Source of the DNA: Methylobacterium sp. J-077
Lineage (GTDB): Bacteria > Pseudomonadota > Alphaproteobacteria > Rhizobiales > Beijerinckiaceae
Reading direction: 5' to 3'
Length of the DNA stretch: 64,000 nucleotides
NCBI RefSeq assembly: GCF_022829365.1
Contig: NZ_JAKSYJ010000037.1
Location: 1-64,000 of the forward strand
Of the stretch, positions 33,705 to 42,975 are shown one piece after another (the stretch's first letter is position 1; the number at the start of each line of letters is the position of its first letter). The notes beneath the pieces were generated by a model. It worked only from the letters and a program-made list of their open reading frames with translations, was not told where the DNA came from and made no database searches. Position numbers and translations under genes: made by a program.

Positions 33705-36700
33705 CTACCGCGCCGCGCCGATCTCGACGCTGCCGGAGGCGGTGCGGCCGAACCGGGCCGGGCGGTACATGTCCTCCACCGAGGCGCCCGGATGTACGTA
33801 GGTGCCCGGTGAGACCGCCCGGACCGTGTAGGCCACGGTGAAGAACGCCGGCTGGTCCGGGGTGCGGTCGTAGGCGGCCACGAACCGGTCGTCGCGGAAC
33901 TCGGTGTGGACCGGCTGCACGTCGGATTTGGCGAAGGCGAGGCCCTGGAGGGCGTCGGCGTCGAGCAGCTTCGGGTTGTCGATCTCCAGCCCCGCCGGTA
34001 GCGGATCGACCAGCAGGAGCCGGGCGGCCAGGGCCTTGTCCTCGGTGACCTTGAGCACCACCACGAGCCGGTCGTTCTGGCGCAGGCCCTGGGCCGGATC
34101 GACCAGGCTGCCGTCGAGCCGGTGGAACGTGCGCGCGATCGTGTAGCCCTGCGCCGCGGCGGGCTCAGGAATCAGCGGGTTGCCGTTCACCCCCAGCACC
34201 ACCTGCACCGGCACCCGGCCGGTATTGGTGAGTTCGACATTGCGCCCCTCCAGCGCCGCCCCCCGGTAGATCCGGGCGAGCGGTCCGGTCTGCGCCGCGC
34301 CGTCGAGGCTGAAGGACAGCGCCTCCGCCTCCTTGGACAAGCTCTCGGCGGCGAGCACCAGCCAGGCATTCTCCTGGGTGCTGGTCGCGCGCACGTCCTG
34401 CCGCTCCTCGCCGATGATTGCGGCCACCGGGGCCAGGGCGGCCTGGGTGAGCCCGCTCTCCGCCGCCAGGGCGATCAGCCCGGCGCCGTCGCGCAGGCGA
34501 GAGCCGTAATCGGCCCGGTAGAGGCCGGCATCCCGCCGGGATTTCAGCGCGGTGAGCGCCGACTCCATCACCGTGGCGGCGCGGCCCCGGTCGCCCAGCA
34601 GCGCCAGGGACGCGGCGAGCTGCGCCCGGGCGAGCCCGGAGGCGAAGGCGTCGAGCTTGGTGTCGGCGAGGTAGCGCAGGTCGCCCATCACCGGCCGGCC
34701 GTTGCGGGCCAGGACGTAAGCCGCGTAGGCGAGGTCGGCACCGCCGTCCCGCACCTCCGTGGCGTTGGCGACACTGTTGCGCAGGCGGTCGAGGGCCTGG
34801 GCGAAGGCCCCCTGCGGCACCGCGAAGCCGCGCTCCCGGGCGCGGGTGAGGAAGTCGGTCACGTAGGCGTCGAGCCAGAGGTCGCCCGAGCCTTGCGCCG
34901 ACCACAGGCCGAAATCGCCGCTCGAATCCTGGCGGGCGAGCAGGCGCTCGATCGACTCGCGCACCCGGTCGTCGACGTTTGTATCGAGGGCGAGCTTGTC
35001 CAGCGCCGCCAGGCGGTTGACGTAGAGCAGCGGCAGCGCCCGGCTGACGATCTGCTCGGAGCAGCCATAGGGATAGCGGTCCAGCGCCTGGAGCAGGGCC
35101 GGCACGTCGAGGCCGGGCAGCGCCGAGGCCGAGAGCGACACGCTGCCGGTCCCCGGCAGCAGGTCGGCCAGCAGGTCGGCGCTGACCGTTAGGCCGGTCC
35201 CGGGGGCCAGATTGCGCACCGAGCGGCGCAGCAGCGCCCCGGTTCCCGGCAGCACGCCGAGCGAAAAGCTCTGGCTCAGGGTCCCGTCGAGGCCCGGCCC
35301 CGACAGGGCGAGGTCGAGCCGCGCCGTGCCGGGCCCCGCGGCGGTGAGCGGGATCGCGACCTGGCCCCTGCCCCCGGCCTCCAGCCGGATCGTCTGCCGC
35401 AAGGCGCTGGCACCGATCAGGATCGGGCCGGAGGGGGCGATGTCCACCGTGTAGTCGCCGGCCCGGCCCTCGACGTTGTCGAGGGCCACGAACAGGCGCG
35501 AGCGGTCGCCGGTATCGAGGAAGTGCGGCAGGGTCGCGGCCAGCACCACGGGGTCGCGGATGATCACGTCCGCCTGCGCCTGGCCGACCCGGTCGCCGCT
35601 CCAGGCGGTGACCATCACCCGGCCGGTGCCGTTGAAGGCCGGCAGCGGGAACGTGACGCTGGCCGCCCCATCCGGCCCTACGGTCACGACGCCGGAGAAC
35701 AGGGCGAGCGGCGCCTGGGCCGGCGGCGCGTCGGCGAGCTCGCCGCCCCCCGCGTCGCCGCCGGAGCGGATCGCCCCGGCCGAGCCCTGCATGCCGTCGA
35801 TCAAGTAGCCGTAGAGGTCGCGGAATTCCGGCCCCAGGGCCCTCTGGCCGAGGAAGTACTGGGTCGGGTTCGGTGCCTCGTAGCGGGTCAGGTTGAGGAT
35901 GCCGACATCGACCAGCGCCACGGTGATCCGTGCCGCCTCGCCGGACTTCAGACCGGTGAGCTGCACCGGGATGGTCAGGTCCTGCCGCGGGCGGGTGCGC
36001 TCCGGCGCCTTCACGGTGACGCCGAGGCTGCGCCGCGCGCGGTCCACCGAGAACCAGGCGAGCCCCAGCGCCCGGCCCGGCAGGCGCTTGGCCGCCTGAT
36101 CGAGGGGCCGGTAGGCGGTGGCGATCAGGTAGGCGCCCGCGCCCCATTCGGCTTTGACCGGCAGGCTCACGGTGGTGCCCCCCGCCGGCACGCTGACCTC
36201 CACGGTCTCGTGCACCCGGTCGCTCACCACCATGAGGCTGGCCTGCCCCTTGAACTTCGGGCTGAGCGTGGCCCGCAGCGTGTCGCCGGCCGCGTAGGCG
36301 GCCTTGTCGAGGGTCAGGTCGAGGAGGTCCGGCGCGTCCGCTGTCTCGGAACCGCCCCAGCCGACCTCGAAGCCGAGGCTCGCCGTGGCCTCCGGGGCGC
36401 CCGCCGTCGCGATCTCCAGCCGGTAGCGGCCGACCGGGCCCACCGGTGCCTCGATCCGGCCCGGGGCCCCGGCCGCGAGGTCGAGGCTGCCGCTGGCGAT
36501 CCGCCGGCTGGTCTTGACCGCCTCGAACGACCAGCGGCCGTCCGCGCGATACCATTGATAGGTCCGTTCCACCCGCGACAGGGTCCAGGTCACCCCGGGC
36601 CGGGCCAGCAGCTTGCCGTCCGGGGCGGCGAACACCGCGTCGAAACCCGCGCGGTCGCCCTCCTTCAGCTCCGGGGACGTCTTGCGGAGGGCGAGCACCG

Positions 36701-38984
36701 GCCCCGCCGGCAGGATCGGCAGGGTGAGGCTGCGCGACAGCGCCCGGCCGCCGGGCTCGCCCACCGCGAGGGTGATCTTCGCCTCCAGCGGCCGGGGCGC
36801 GGCCACCTCCGGCAGGGGCACGGTGACGGTGGCGTGCCCCTGCGCGTCCGTGGTGGCGTGGGTCGCGAGCTCCTGCACGCTCGGCTCGACGGCCTCGTCG
36901 TCGAGGCCGATCGTGTAGCCCGCCAGGCCCGCGATGCCGCTGCCCGAGGCCGCCTGCACGACGACGCTGCCCGACACGTCGAGCCCGGCGCCCGGGGCGC
37001 CGTAGAGGTAGCGCGCGGCGACGTCGACCTGCGCGGCCTCGCCCCGGCGCAGGGCGGCCTGGGCGGCCTTGAGGATCACTTCCAGGCGCTCGGGGACGTA
37101 ATCCTCCACCAGGAAGCTGGTCGTGCCGAGCGCCGGGGCCTTCGGGTCGGTGTAGGCCGAGACCCGCCAGGTGCCGTGCATGGCCCCCGACAGCAGCGGC
37201 AGGGGCAGCGCCCGGCCGCCGAGCCCCTGGTCCGGCACCGAGACCCGGCGATACTCGACCCCGTCCGGACGCTTCACCACCAGGGTCAGCGGCAGGTCCG
37301 GCACCGCCGCGTTGCGGGGATCGCGCAGCAGGGCGGTGATCTGCACGGTCTCGCCCGAGCGGTAGACCCCGCGCTCGGTGAACAGGTAGGCGTCGAGCCC
37401 ACCGGTCTCGGGCCGGCCCTTCACGCCGCGGTCGGTCAGGTCGAAGGCGCCGAGGTTGAGGTCGAGGAAGCCGTAATCGTCCCCCGCCTGGGCGACCACC
37501 AGGCTCGGCGCGGTGCCGCCCTCCCCGCGGGCGAGGCCCGGATCGAAGGCGGCATGGCCCTGCGCGTCGGTCCTGGCGGTCCCCAGCACCTCGTTGTTGC
37601 GGGCGATCAGCCGGATCTCGGCCCCCGGCAGTACCTGCGCGGAGGCGAGCGAGCGCAGGACCACGTGGACCCCGTCCCGCCCCTTGGTGGCGGTGAGCCC
37701 GAGATCTGAGACCACGAACCACTGGGTCGCCTGGGTCTCGTAGCCGTCCTCGTCCGGCGCGCCCGTGCCGGTGGGCCGGGCCAGCATCACGTAGAGGCCG
37801 GGCTCCAGCTTGCCCAACGCCTGCAGGACCGGGAAGGCGGTCACCGCCTCCTGGTTCAGCTCGGCCTTGGCGGTGTCGAGGGTGCCCTTCCAGACGCGCA
37901 TGCCCTTCTCGGCCGCCAGGGTCCTGGCGGTCGCACCGCTGAGCTGGCCCAGAAAATCCTCCGAGCGCAGGGTCGGCAACAGGCCGCGGTCGCCGATGCG
38001 CAGGACCTCCACGTCGAGCTTCGGGGCGTTCACCGAGACCAGCGGCACGCCCGCCTGGCCGGTGCGCGGCAGGACATAGTTGCGCCCGGTGAACCGCACC
38101 TGCGGGGCGCGGTCGCGGACGTAGATCTCGTAATCGGCGGAGGTGAGCAGGCTCTCGCCCACCGTCGACGGCAGGCCCTGGCGCAGGACCACGGCGTAGC
38201 GGCCGCCATGCTTCAGGCCGTCGACGCAGACCTGCGAGCCCTCCGCCGTCACGGCGGCGCTGCTGCTGCCCGAGACCGCCACGTAGGGGGCGTAGTCGGT
38301 CTTGGGGACCACCGGCTCCGAAAGGGTGAAGCACAGCCGCGGCGCGGCGGCATCCGAATCGACCTTGTAGTCGAGCACCCGGAAGCCGTGCTCGGCGCGC
38401 AGGGCCTCGTAGGTCCGGCGGATCGCGGGGTCGCCGTCGAGGGCGAGGCTGGCCGCGTAGGCGTTCAGGGAAGGGCGCCAAGCGGATTGCCCGGCCTCCA
38501 GGGCGCCGAGCTGCGCCAGGGAGGCCGCGGCGTCGGCGGGTGACCCCGCGCGCTCATAGGCGCGGTAGGCGGCCGCTACGGCCCGGTCCCGCAGGACGGC
38601 ACGGCCCTGATAGTCGTTCTCCTCCAGGGTCTCGACCGCCGCCGCAGCGGCCCGGGCATAGGCCTGCCAGGCGCGGATATTCGCCGGATCCGCCGCTACT
38701 GCAGCGGTGAGCGGGGCCAAAGCTGCGTCCGGCTTGTCGGAGGCGAGCAGTGTCTGTCCGGCGGCGAGGGACTGGCCGGCGGGCCTGAGCGATCCTCCGG
38801 CCTCGGCCTTGAGCGCCGCCTCGAGCCGCAATGCGGCGCTGGCGAGGTCGGTGCGGACGAAGGTTTTCTCGAAGGCGGCTGCCTGGGCGGTCCGGGGCTT
38901 CGGCGCCGTCTGGGCGAGGGCCGGCCCGCAGGCCAGGCCTGCCAGAAGCGCCAGAGCACCCGCAAGCCGGTTCCGCCACGCCAT
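33705..38984 (-). CDS. Bacterial alpha-2-macroglobulin family protein
   Basis: The 1759-residue protein begins MAWRNRLAGALALLAGLAC with cleavage after GPALA, so it is exported; there is no good lipobox. MG-type beta domains follow, among them TERGVYRSGETVQI, VEDYVPERLEV and FSVDRARRSLGVTV. The thioester motif CSEQ (Cys1308-Gln1311) sits in RYPYGCSEQIVSRAL, so the internal thioester that traps proteases can form. The alpha/alpha toroid and C-terminal receptor-like domain follow. In other bacteria the gene is often next to pbpC (PBP1C); none is near here. The start at 38984 is chosen because upstream residues are shadow-like and only here does a signal peptide begin. Confidence 0.93.
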   Translation of the reverse strand: MAWRNRLAGALALLAGLACGPALAQTAPKPRTAQAAAFEKTFVRTDLASAALRLEAALKAEAGGSLRPAGQSLAAGQTLLASDKPDAALAPLTAAVAADPANIRAWQAYARAAAAAVETLEENDYQGRAVLRDRAVAAAYRAYERAGSPADAAASLAQLGALEAGQSAWRPSLNAYAASLALDGDPAIRRTYEALRAEHGFRVLDYKVDSDAAAPRLCFTLSEPVVPKTDYAPYVAVSGSSSAAVTAEGSQVCVDGLKHGGRYAVVLRQGLPSTVGESLLTSADYEIYVRDRAPQVRFTGRNYVLPRTGQAGVPLVSVNAPKLDVEVLRIGDRGLLPTLRSEDFLGQLSGATARTLAAEKGMRVWKGTLDTAKAELNQEAVTAFPVLQALGKLEPGLYVMLARPTGTGAPDEDGYETQATQWFVVSDLGLTATKGRDGVHVVLRSLASAQVLPGAEIRLIARNNEVLGTARTDAQGHAAFDPGLARGEGGTAPSLVVAQAGDDYGFLDLNLGAFDLTDRGVKGRPETGGLDAYLFTERGVYRSGETVQITALLRDPRNAAVPDLPLTLVVKRPDGVEYRRVSVPDQGLGGRALPLPLLSGAMHGTWRVSAYTDPKAPALGTTSFLVEDYVPERLEVILKAAQAALRRGEAAQVDVAARYLYGAPGAGLDVSGSVVVQAASGSGIAGLAGYTIGLDDEAVEPSVQELATHATTDAQGHATVTVPLPEVAAPRPLEAKITLAVGEPGGRALSRSLTLPILPAGPVLALRKTSPELKEGDRAGFDAVFAAPDGKLLARPGVTWTLSRVERTYQWYRADGRWSFEAVKTSRRIASGSLDLAAGAPGRIEAPVGPVGRYRLEIATAGAPEATASLGFEVGWGGSETADAPDLLDLTLDKAAYAAGDTLRATLSPKFKGQASLMVVSDRVHETVEVSVPAGGTTVSLPVKAEWGAGAYLIATAYRPLDQAAKRLPGRALGLAWFSVDRARRSLGVTVKAPERTRPRQDLTIPVQLTGLKSGEAARITVALVDVGILNLTRYEAPNPTQYFLGQRALGPEFRDLYGYLIDGMQGSAGAIRSGGDAGGGELADAPPAQAPLALFSGVVTVGPDGAASVTFPLPAFNGTGRVMVTAWSGDRVGQAQADVIIRDPVVLAATLPHFLDTGDRSRLFVALDNVEGRAGDYTVDIAPSGPILIGASALRQTIRLEAGGRGQVAIPLTAAGPGTARLDLALSGPGLDGTLSQSFSLGVLPGTGALLRRSVRNLAPGTGLTVSADLLADLLPGTGSVSLSASALPGLDVPALLQALDRYPYGCSEQIVSRALPLLYVNRLAALDKLALDTNVDDRVRESIERLLARQDSSGDFGLWSAQGSGDLWLDAYVTDFLTRARERGFAVPQGAFAQALDRLRNSVANATEVRDGGADLAYAAYVLARNGRPVMGDLRYLADTKLDAFASGLARAQLAASLALLGDRGRAATVMESALTALKSRRDAGLYRADYGSRLRDGAGLIALAAESGLTQAALAPVAAIIGEERQDVRATSTQENAWLVLAAESLSKEAEALSFSLDGAAQTGPLARIYRGAALEGRNVELTNTGRVPVQVVLGVNGNPLIPEPAAAQGYTIARTFHRLDGSLVDPAQGLRQNDRLVVVLKVTEDKALAARLLLVDPLPAGLEIDNPKLLDADALQGLAFAKSDVQPVHTEFRDDRFVAAYDRTPDQPAFFTVAYTVRAVSPGTYVHPGASVEDMYRPARFGRTASGSVEIGAAR

Positions 38985-39346
38985 GCGCCTGCCCTCGTCG
39001 GCCCCGGAGCCCGGACGATTCGCCCCGGGATCGGCCGGCCGGGAGCCTAGCACCTGCGAGTCCGGCCGCAACGCCTCAGGCCGGTATTCGGAACCGCTCC
39101 GCGGCCCATGTCCTGCTGGGTCCCGAACGGGTTTGGGGCGCTGTCGTTCTTGCAGGCCGCAACGGGCCCCCTCTCCCGTGCGGGTGAGGGGCCGCGCCCA
39201 TGACGCGAAACGCCGTGGCCTGCTCAAAGACCGAAACCTGTGTAGGCTTGAGCCTTTATGGGAGCGGGTCCCCGAACTTGTCACAGGTCACGGCATGCCC
39301 GGGCGTCCGCCGCCGTCACGGCGAGCGCAGGGCAGAATCCAAAACA
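38985..39346. other. Intergenic region upstream of the alpha-2-macroglobulin gene
   Basis: About 360 bases with no supported gene. A fragment of the CCCTCTCCCGTGCGGGTGAGG repeat family lies at 39169-39192. The rest presumably contains the promoter of the macroglobulin gene; no recognisable motif. Confidence 0.5.
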
Positions 39347-39646
39347 TCAGAACGCCTTGAGCACCTGCTCGGTGTGCTCCACCGAGACCGGCCCGGCGAA
39401 GCAGTGCGAGACCAGGGCGCGATAATCCTGCCAGGGCTGCGACCCGGTGAAGTCCTTGGTGTGGGCTTCCAGCGTGTCCCAGTGGATCATCAGGCGGTAG
39501 CGCTGGGGATGCTCGATCGAGCGGCGCACCTCGAAGGCGCGGCAGCCCTTGGCGGCCTTGAAGATCGCCGCGGCCTCGGCGATGCCGGCCTCGAACGCCG
39601 TCTCCATGCCGGGCTTGATCTCGATCTGTGCGATTTCGAGGATCAT
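39347..39646 (-). CDS. Antibiotic biosynthesis monooxygenase (ABM) domain protein
   Basis: The 99-residue protein is a single ABM ferredoxin-like domain. MILEIAQIEIKPGMETAFE is the first strand-helix, GCRAFEVRRSIEHPQRYRLMIHWDTLEAHTKDF, given here as FEVRRSIEHP and WDTLEAHTKDF, the second half. Family members include quinone monooxygenases and heme-degrading enzymes, but no haem-ligating pattern is clear here, so the substrate is unknown. It lies 18 bases downstream of the Kdo hydroxylase gene on the same strand. Confidence 0.85.
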   Translation of the reverse strand: MILEIAQIEIKPGMETAFEAGIAEAAAIFKAAKGCRAFEVRRSIEHPQRYRLMIHWDTLEAHTKDFTGSQPWQDYRALVSHCFAGPVSVEHTEQVLKAF

Positions 39647-39664
39647 GACGTCGAATCCTTATCC

Positions 39665-40525
39665 TTACGCGTGGAGGGGGCGGCCGAGCTTGGCCGCCAG
39701 GATGCGTTGCGGGCTCAAGGCGGGATCGGCCTGCGCCGCCACCGGCAGGTAGGCGGTCTGCTCCAGCATGTAGCGGCCGCCCATCGCCCCGTGCATCACG
39801 AGGTCTGAGAAGGTCACCCAGGTGGCACCGGGCCGGAACGCGACATCGGCCTGCGGAGCGCTCGCCTGATAGGTCTCGTCCTGCTTGAGGGCGTCGTGCA
39901 GGTGCAGCATCAGGTGGTCGTATTCGGAGCGCCTTGCCTTGGTGATCCGCAGGGCGGCGAGCACGTGGGCCGAGAGGGCCGAGTAGCGCGGGACCCGCGG
40001 CAGGAATTTCTCCGCCATCGAGCCGAAATCCTCGCCGACCCGCCAGCGGCGCGGCTCGCCCGACGGGTTGATGTTGCGGAACACCCGCAGGATCCGCTTC
40101 TCGCCGATCGGGTTCGACGGGAAGGCGTCGACATGCAGCCGCGTGTCGTCGCGCCGCCAGCTGAGCTTGCGCCGGTCGACGTCGAAGGGGCGGTAGGAGG
40201 TGCCGGCCAGGCTCACCCGGTCGGCATAGTCCGGCAGGTAGGTGCCGATCAGGTCCCGGGCGAAGGCGCGGTAGCGGATCAGGATCTGGCGCAGGGCTTC
40301 CTGCTCTTCCGGGGTGCCGGCGGCGCCGCGCAGCTCCGCGGCCTCGCCCCGGATGTTGACGTTCTTGGCCTTGCCGTCCGCGAAGGGCCGCTCGGTGAAC
40401 CGCTTCTCGAAGTCGCTGAACGGGAACGGCAGGTCCGGGAACAGCAGCACCGCGCCGGCTTCCAGTTCCCGGGCCAGGGAGCCGGCGGATTCGCCGGGGG
40501 CGACGGTGCGGATCGGGCTGATCAT
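39665..40525 (-). CDS. kdoO: Kdo hydroxylase family protein
   Basis: The 286-residue protein resembles the Fe(II)/2-oxoglutarate-dependent Kdo 3-hydroxylase KdoO, which modifies the inner-core Kdo of lipopolysaccharide. Near the N-terminus is LEAGAVLLFPDLPFPFSDFE, TSYRPFDVDRRKLSWRRDD precedes the metal-binding HVD (His131, Asp133) in RLHVDAFPSNP, and a later His is in LVMHGAMGGRY. The start at 40525 is chosen because the longer reading adds unconserved basic residues. It is probably co-transcribed with the ABM gene and faces away from the next gene. Confidence 0.88.
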   Translation of the reverse strand: MISPIRTVAPGESAGSLARELEAGAVLLFPDLPFPFSDFEKRFTERPFADGKAKNVNIRGEAAELRGAAGTPEEQEALRQILIRYRAFARDLIGTYLPDYADRVSLAGTSYRPFDVDRRKLSWRRDDTRLHVDAFPSNPIGEKRILRVFRNINPSGEPRRWRVGEDFGSMAEKFLPRVPRYSALSAHVLAALRITKARRSEYDHLMLHLHDALKQDETYQASAPQADVAFRPGATWVTFSDLVMHGAMGGRYMLEQTAYLPVAAQADPALSPQRILAAKLGRPLHA

Positions 40526-40734
40526 CGTGTGCGGGCCGGGCCTGCCGTGCCGGAGGGGCGCAATCCTGTAGCCGAGCTGCCGCCGGGAGGCCAGGGTCCG
40601 CATTTCCGGTGGATGACATCGCCCGTCCACTGGCACCGCCCGGGGCCGCGGCCCGGAGCGCTTGCGCAACCGCCGCGTTCCCGGCACGTTCCCCTCCGCA
40701 TACCGGCCCACGAGCCCGGCGGAGGATGGCGCCG

Positions 40735-41187
40735 ATGGCGACCCTGAAGGAATTCGAGGAAGCCCTGCGCGAGCACGGCATGAACATGGCGCTGGCGCTG
40801 CTGGAGCGCCTGCGCGAGCGCGACCGCGCCACCCGCACGGTCAAGCCGGCCCGCCGGCTGACCGGCCAGAAGATGACCCCCGAACTCGCCCGGGCGATCC
40901 TCGACCTGCACGCCTCCACCGGCATGACCCAGCAGGAGATCGCCTTCAAGGTCGGGGTCAACCAGGGCCGGGTCAACGAGGTGATCAAGCGCGGCAAGTG
41001 GCTGTCGGACGATCCCCAGGCCCCCGAGGCGGTGGCCCGGGACAAGGCGCTTGCCCGCATGCGCGGCGACCCCAAGCCGAAGAAGCCGCCCCTGGCAACG
41101 TCCCGTGCCAAGGAGCGCAAGGCGGCCGCCCCCAAGACCCCCGCCAAGGCGCGCAACCAGGGCCAGCTGGCGCTCGGGGATCTGTAG
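40735..41187 (+). CDS. Small protein with HTH-like segment, function unknown
   Basis: The protein has about 150 residues. MATLKEFEEALREHGMNMALALLERLRERD starts as a helix pair (motif EFEEALREHG). The middle, MTPELARAILDLH and TGMTQQEIAFKVGVNQGRVNEVI, looks like a sigma-70 region 4 or resolvase-type helix-turn-helix. The C-terminal third is Lys/Pro/Ala-rich. It may be a DNA-binding regulator. The ATG at 40735 has a GGAGG site 9 bases upstream; an ATG at 40726 overlaps that site and is less likely. Confidence 0.7.
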   Translation: MATLKEFEEALREHGMNMALALLERLRERDRATRTVKPARRLTGQKMTPELARAILDLHASTGMTQQEIAFKVGVNQGRVNEVIKRGKWLSDDPQAPEAVARDKALARMRGDPKPKKPPLATSRAKERKAAAPKTPAKARNQGQLALGDL

Positions 41188-41204
41188 GAACGAATGGGAT
41201 TCTA

Positions 41205-41316
41205 AGGGGCTCGCAGCCCTTTGGCAGGGTTCGGGGCACGCAGCCCCGAGTTCGCATGCCTCTCAGGGGCTCTCGCAGGGCTCTGCCCTGCACCCGCAAA
41301 AGGTCGTCGACCTTTT
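41205..41316. repeat. Tandem-hairpin intergenic repeat module, copy 3
   Basis: The order matches copy 1: AAGGGGCT-cgc-AGCCCTTT, TCGGGGC-acgca-GCCCCGA, CAGGGC-tct-GCCCTG and AAAAGGTC-gtc-GACCTTTT. It again lies between convergent genes. The loop bases differ between copies while the stems are kept, which is the pattern expected if the hairpins matter. Confidence 0.7.
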
Positions 41317-41337
41317 GAATCCGGGATTTTTACGGGC

Positions 41338-42339
41338 TCAGTTCGTCGGCGCGAAATGCCCGCGGTAGCGCGCGCCGATCGCCTCGACCGGGAGCGCCAC
41401 GAACACGTCGGTGGTGCCGAACTGGCGGTCGATCACCGCGCCGTCCCCGAAGGTCGCGCCGATCCGCAGGTAGCCCTTGATCAGCGGCGGCAACGCCTGG
41501 AGCGCCGCCTTAGGATCGACCGCCTCGCGCGGCAGCCGGTCCATCGCCACCGCCCGCTCCGGCAGGGCCCGGGCCCGCCACGCCTCCGGGGCGCGGGCGT
41601 GGTGGTGCAGGAACGACAGCGGCAGGGCCAGCCGGTCCGGATCGGTGCCCTCCAGGCTGGCGCAGCCGATCAGCGCGTCGATCCGGTGGTGCAGCACGTA
41701 GGCGTAGATCCCCTGCCACAACAGCTCGACGGTGCGCTTGCCCCGGTAGGGCTTGAGCACGCAGGAGCGGCCGAGCTCGAGCAGCCGCCGGTGCCCCTGG
41801 GCGGCCAGGAGCGGCTCCAGGTCGTACTCGCCCTCGGAGTAGAAGCCGGCATGGCGTTCGGCCACCTCGCCGCGGAGCAGCCGGTAGGTGCCGACCACCT
41901 TCGGACGGTGCTCGACGAACGGCTTCTTCCGCCGCGGCGCGGCATGGTCGAGGACCAGGAGATGGTCGCAGAGCGCGTCGTAGCCGTCGCAATCTCTTCG
42001 CGACAAAGCCGCGAGGCCCGTCGGGATCGCCGCCATCTCTTCGTAGAAGACCTTGAAACGCAGACGCTGCGCCCGCCGGATCTCGGATTTCTTCGACGCG
42101 AGCCGCACCTCGAGGTTGCCGATCCGGCCGAGGCTGCGGCCCTCGAACGGCTCGGGCAGGCGGATCGCCCGCTCGGCCGACAGGACATCCGCGATGCCCG
42201 CAGGGCCGGCCTGAATCAGCGCGTGCCGGCGGCGCAGCTTCGCGATCGGCGCGCCGACGCCCCATTGCATACCCTGAACGCCCTTGTGCCAGCCGGCTCC
42301 GAGCGCGCTGTAGGCTCCGCGGGCGAGATTGGCGACCAT
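41338..42339 (-). CDS. olsB: Ornithine-acyl-ACP acyltransferase (OlsB-like)
   Basis: The 333-residue protein is a GNAT-related acyltransferase of the OlsB/hemolysin-like family, which adds a 3-hydroxyacyl chain to ornithine in the first step of ornithine-lipid synthesis. Typical blocks are LEVRLASKKSEIRRAQRLRFKVFYEEM (read as SEIRRAQRLRFKVFYEEM), CDHLLVLDH, VVGTYRLLRG, FYSEGEYDLEPL, LELGRSCVLKPYRGKRTVELLW and LIGCASLEGTDP. The ATG at 42339 is taken because the longer reading has a Cys-rich, non-family N-terminus. No olsA gene is adjacent. Confidence 0.85.
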   Translation of the reverse strand: MVANLARGAYSALGAGWHKGVQGMQWGVGAPIAKLRRRHALIQAGPAGIADVLSAERAIRLPEPFEGRSLGRIGNLEVRLASKKSEIRRAQRLRFKVFYEEMAAIPTGLAALSRRDCDGYDALCDHLLVLDHAAPRRKKPFVEHRPKVVGTYRLLRGEVAERHAGFYSEGEYDLEPLLAAQGHRRLLELGRSCVLKPYRGKRTVELLWQGIYAYVLHHRIDALIGCASLEGTDPDRLALPLSFLHHHARAPEAWRARALPERAVAMDRLPREAVDPKAALQALPPLIKGYLRIGATFGDGAVIDRQFGTTDVFVALPVEAIGARYRGHFAPTN

Positions 42340-42492
42340 GGTCGGGTTCACTCCGGGTGCACGGTTATGCACCGTCCGGACGGATAGAGAGCACGAAGCG
42401 CACACGCCATTATGACAGCCGCGACACGAGAACGCCCCGGCCGGGGCCGAGGCGTTCCATCAGTCGAGCCGGTCTTCAAGCCTGCGGCCGGA

Positions 42493-42975
42493 TCAGGCCG
42501 CCTGCTGGACCGCGTCCTTGCGCACGTCACCCTCGATCACCGGCGCGGACGGGGTGCCGGCCGTGGCGATCTGGATGCGGCGGGGCTTCTTCGCCTCCGG
42601 CACCTCGCGGACGAGGTCGATATGGAGGAGGCCGTTCTCCAGGGCCGCACCGGTCACCTGGACGTGGTCGGCGAGCTGGAAGCGGCGCTCGAACGCGCGG
42701 GCCGCGATACCCTGGTGCAGGAACTCCGCCTTGGCCTCGGCCTTGCGCTCGCCCTTGAGGGTGAGGGCGTTCTCCCGGACCTCGATCGACAGGTCGGCTT
42801 CGGTGAAGCCGGCGACCGCGACGGTGATGCGGTAGGCGTTCTCGCCGGTCCGCTCGATGTTGTAGGGCGGGTAGGTCGGCGCCGCCTCGGCGGTGGCGAA
42901 CTGGTCGAGGGCGGAGAACAGCCGGTCGAAACCGACGGTGGACCGATACAGGGGGGCGAGATCGAACTGACGCAT
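42493..42975 (-). CDS. Small heat-shock protein Hsp20
   Basis: The 160-residue protein is an IbpA-type alpha-crystallin chaperone that holds unfolding proteins. MRQFDLAPLYRSTVGFDRLF is the standard N-terminus, the alpha-crystallin domain runs from about YNIERTGENAYRITVAVAGF to GAALENGLLHIDLVREVPE, and the C-terminal PRRIQI carries the IxI-type tail that binds neighbouring dimers. The ATG at 42975 is preceded by a structured leader that looks like a ROSE RNA thermometer. Confidence 0.93.
   Translation of the reverse strand: MRQFDLAPLYRSTVGFDRLFSALDQFATAEAAPTYPPYNIERTGENAYRITVAVAGFTEADLSIEVRENALTLKGERKAEAKAEFLHQGIAARAFERRFQLADHVQVTGAALENGLLHIDLVREVPEAKKPRRIQIATAGTPSAPVIEGDVRKDAVQQAA

Noticed and set aside
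34165..38481. Second minus-strand frame of more than 1400 codons inside the alpha-2-macroglobulin gene
   Set aside because: It is an out-of-frame shadow: Arg/Gly/Pro-rich with no recognisable motif, whereas the called frame has the signal peptide and the CSEQ thioester.
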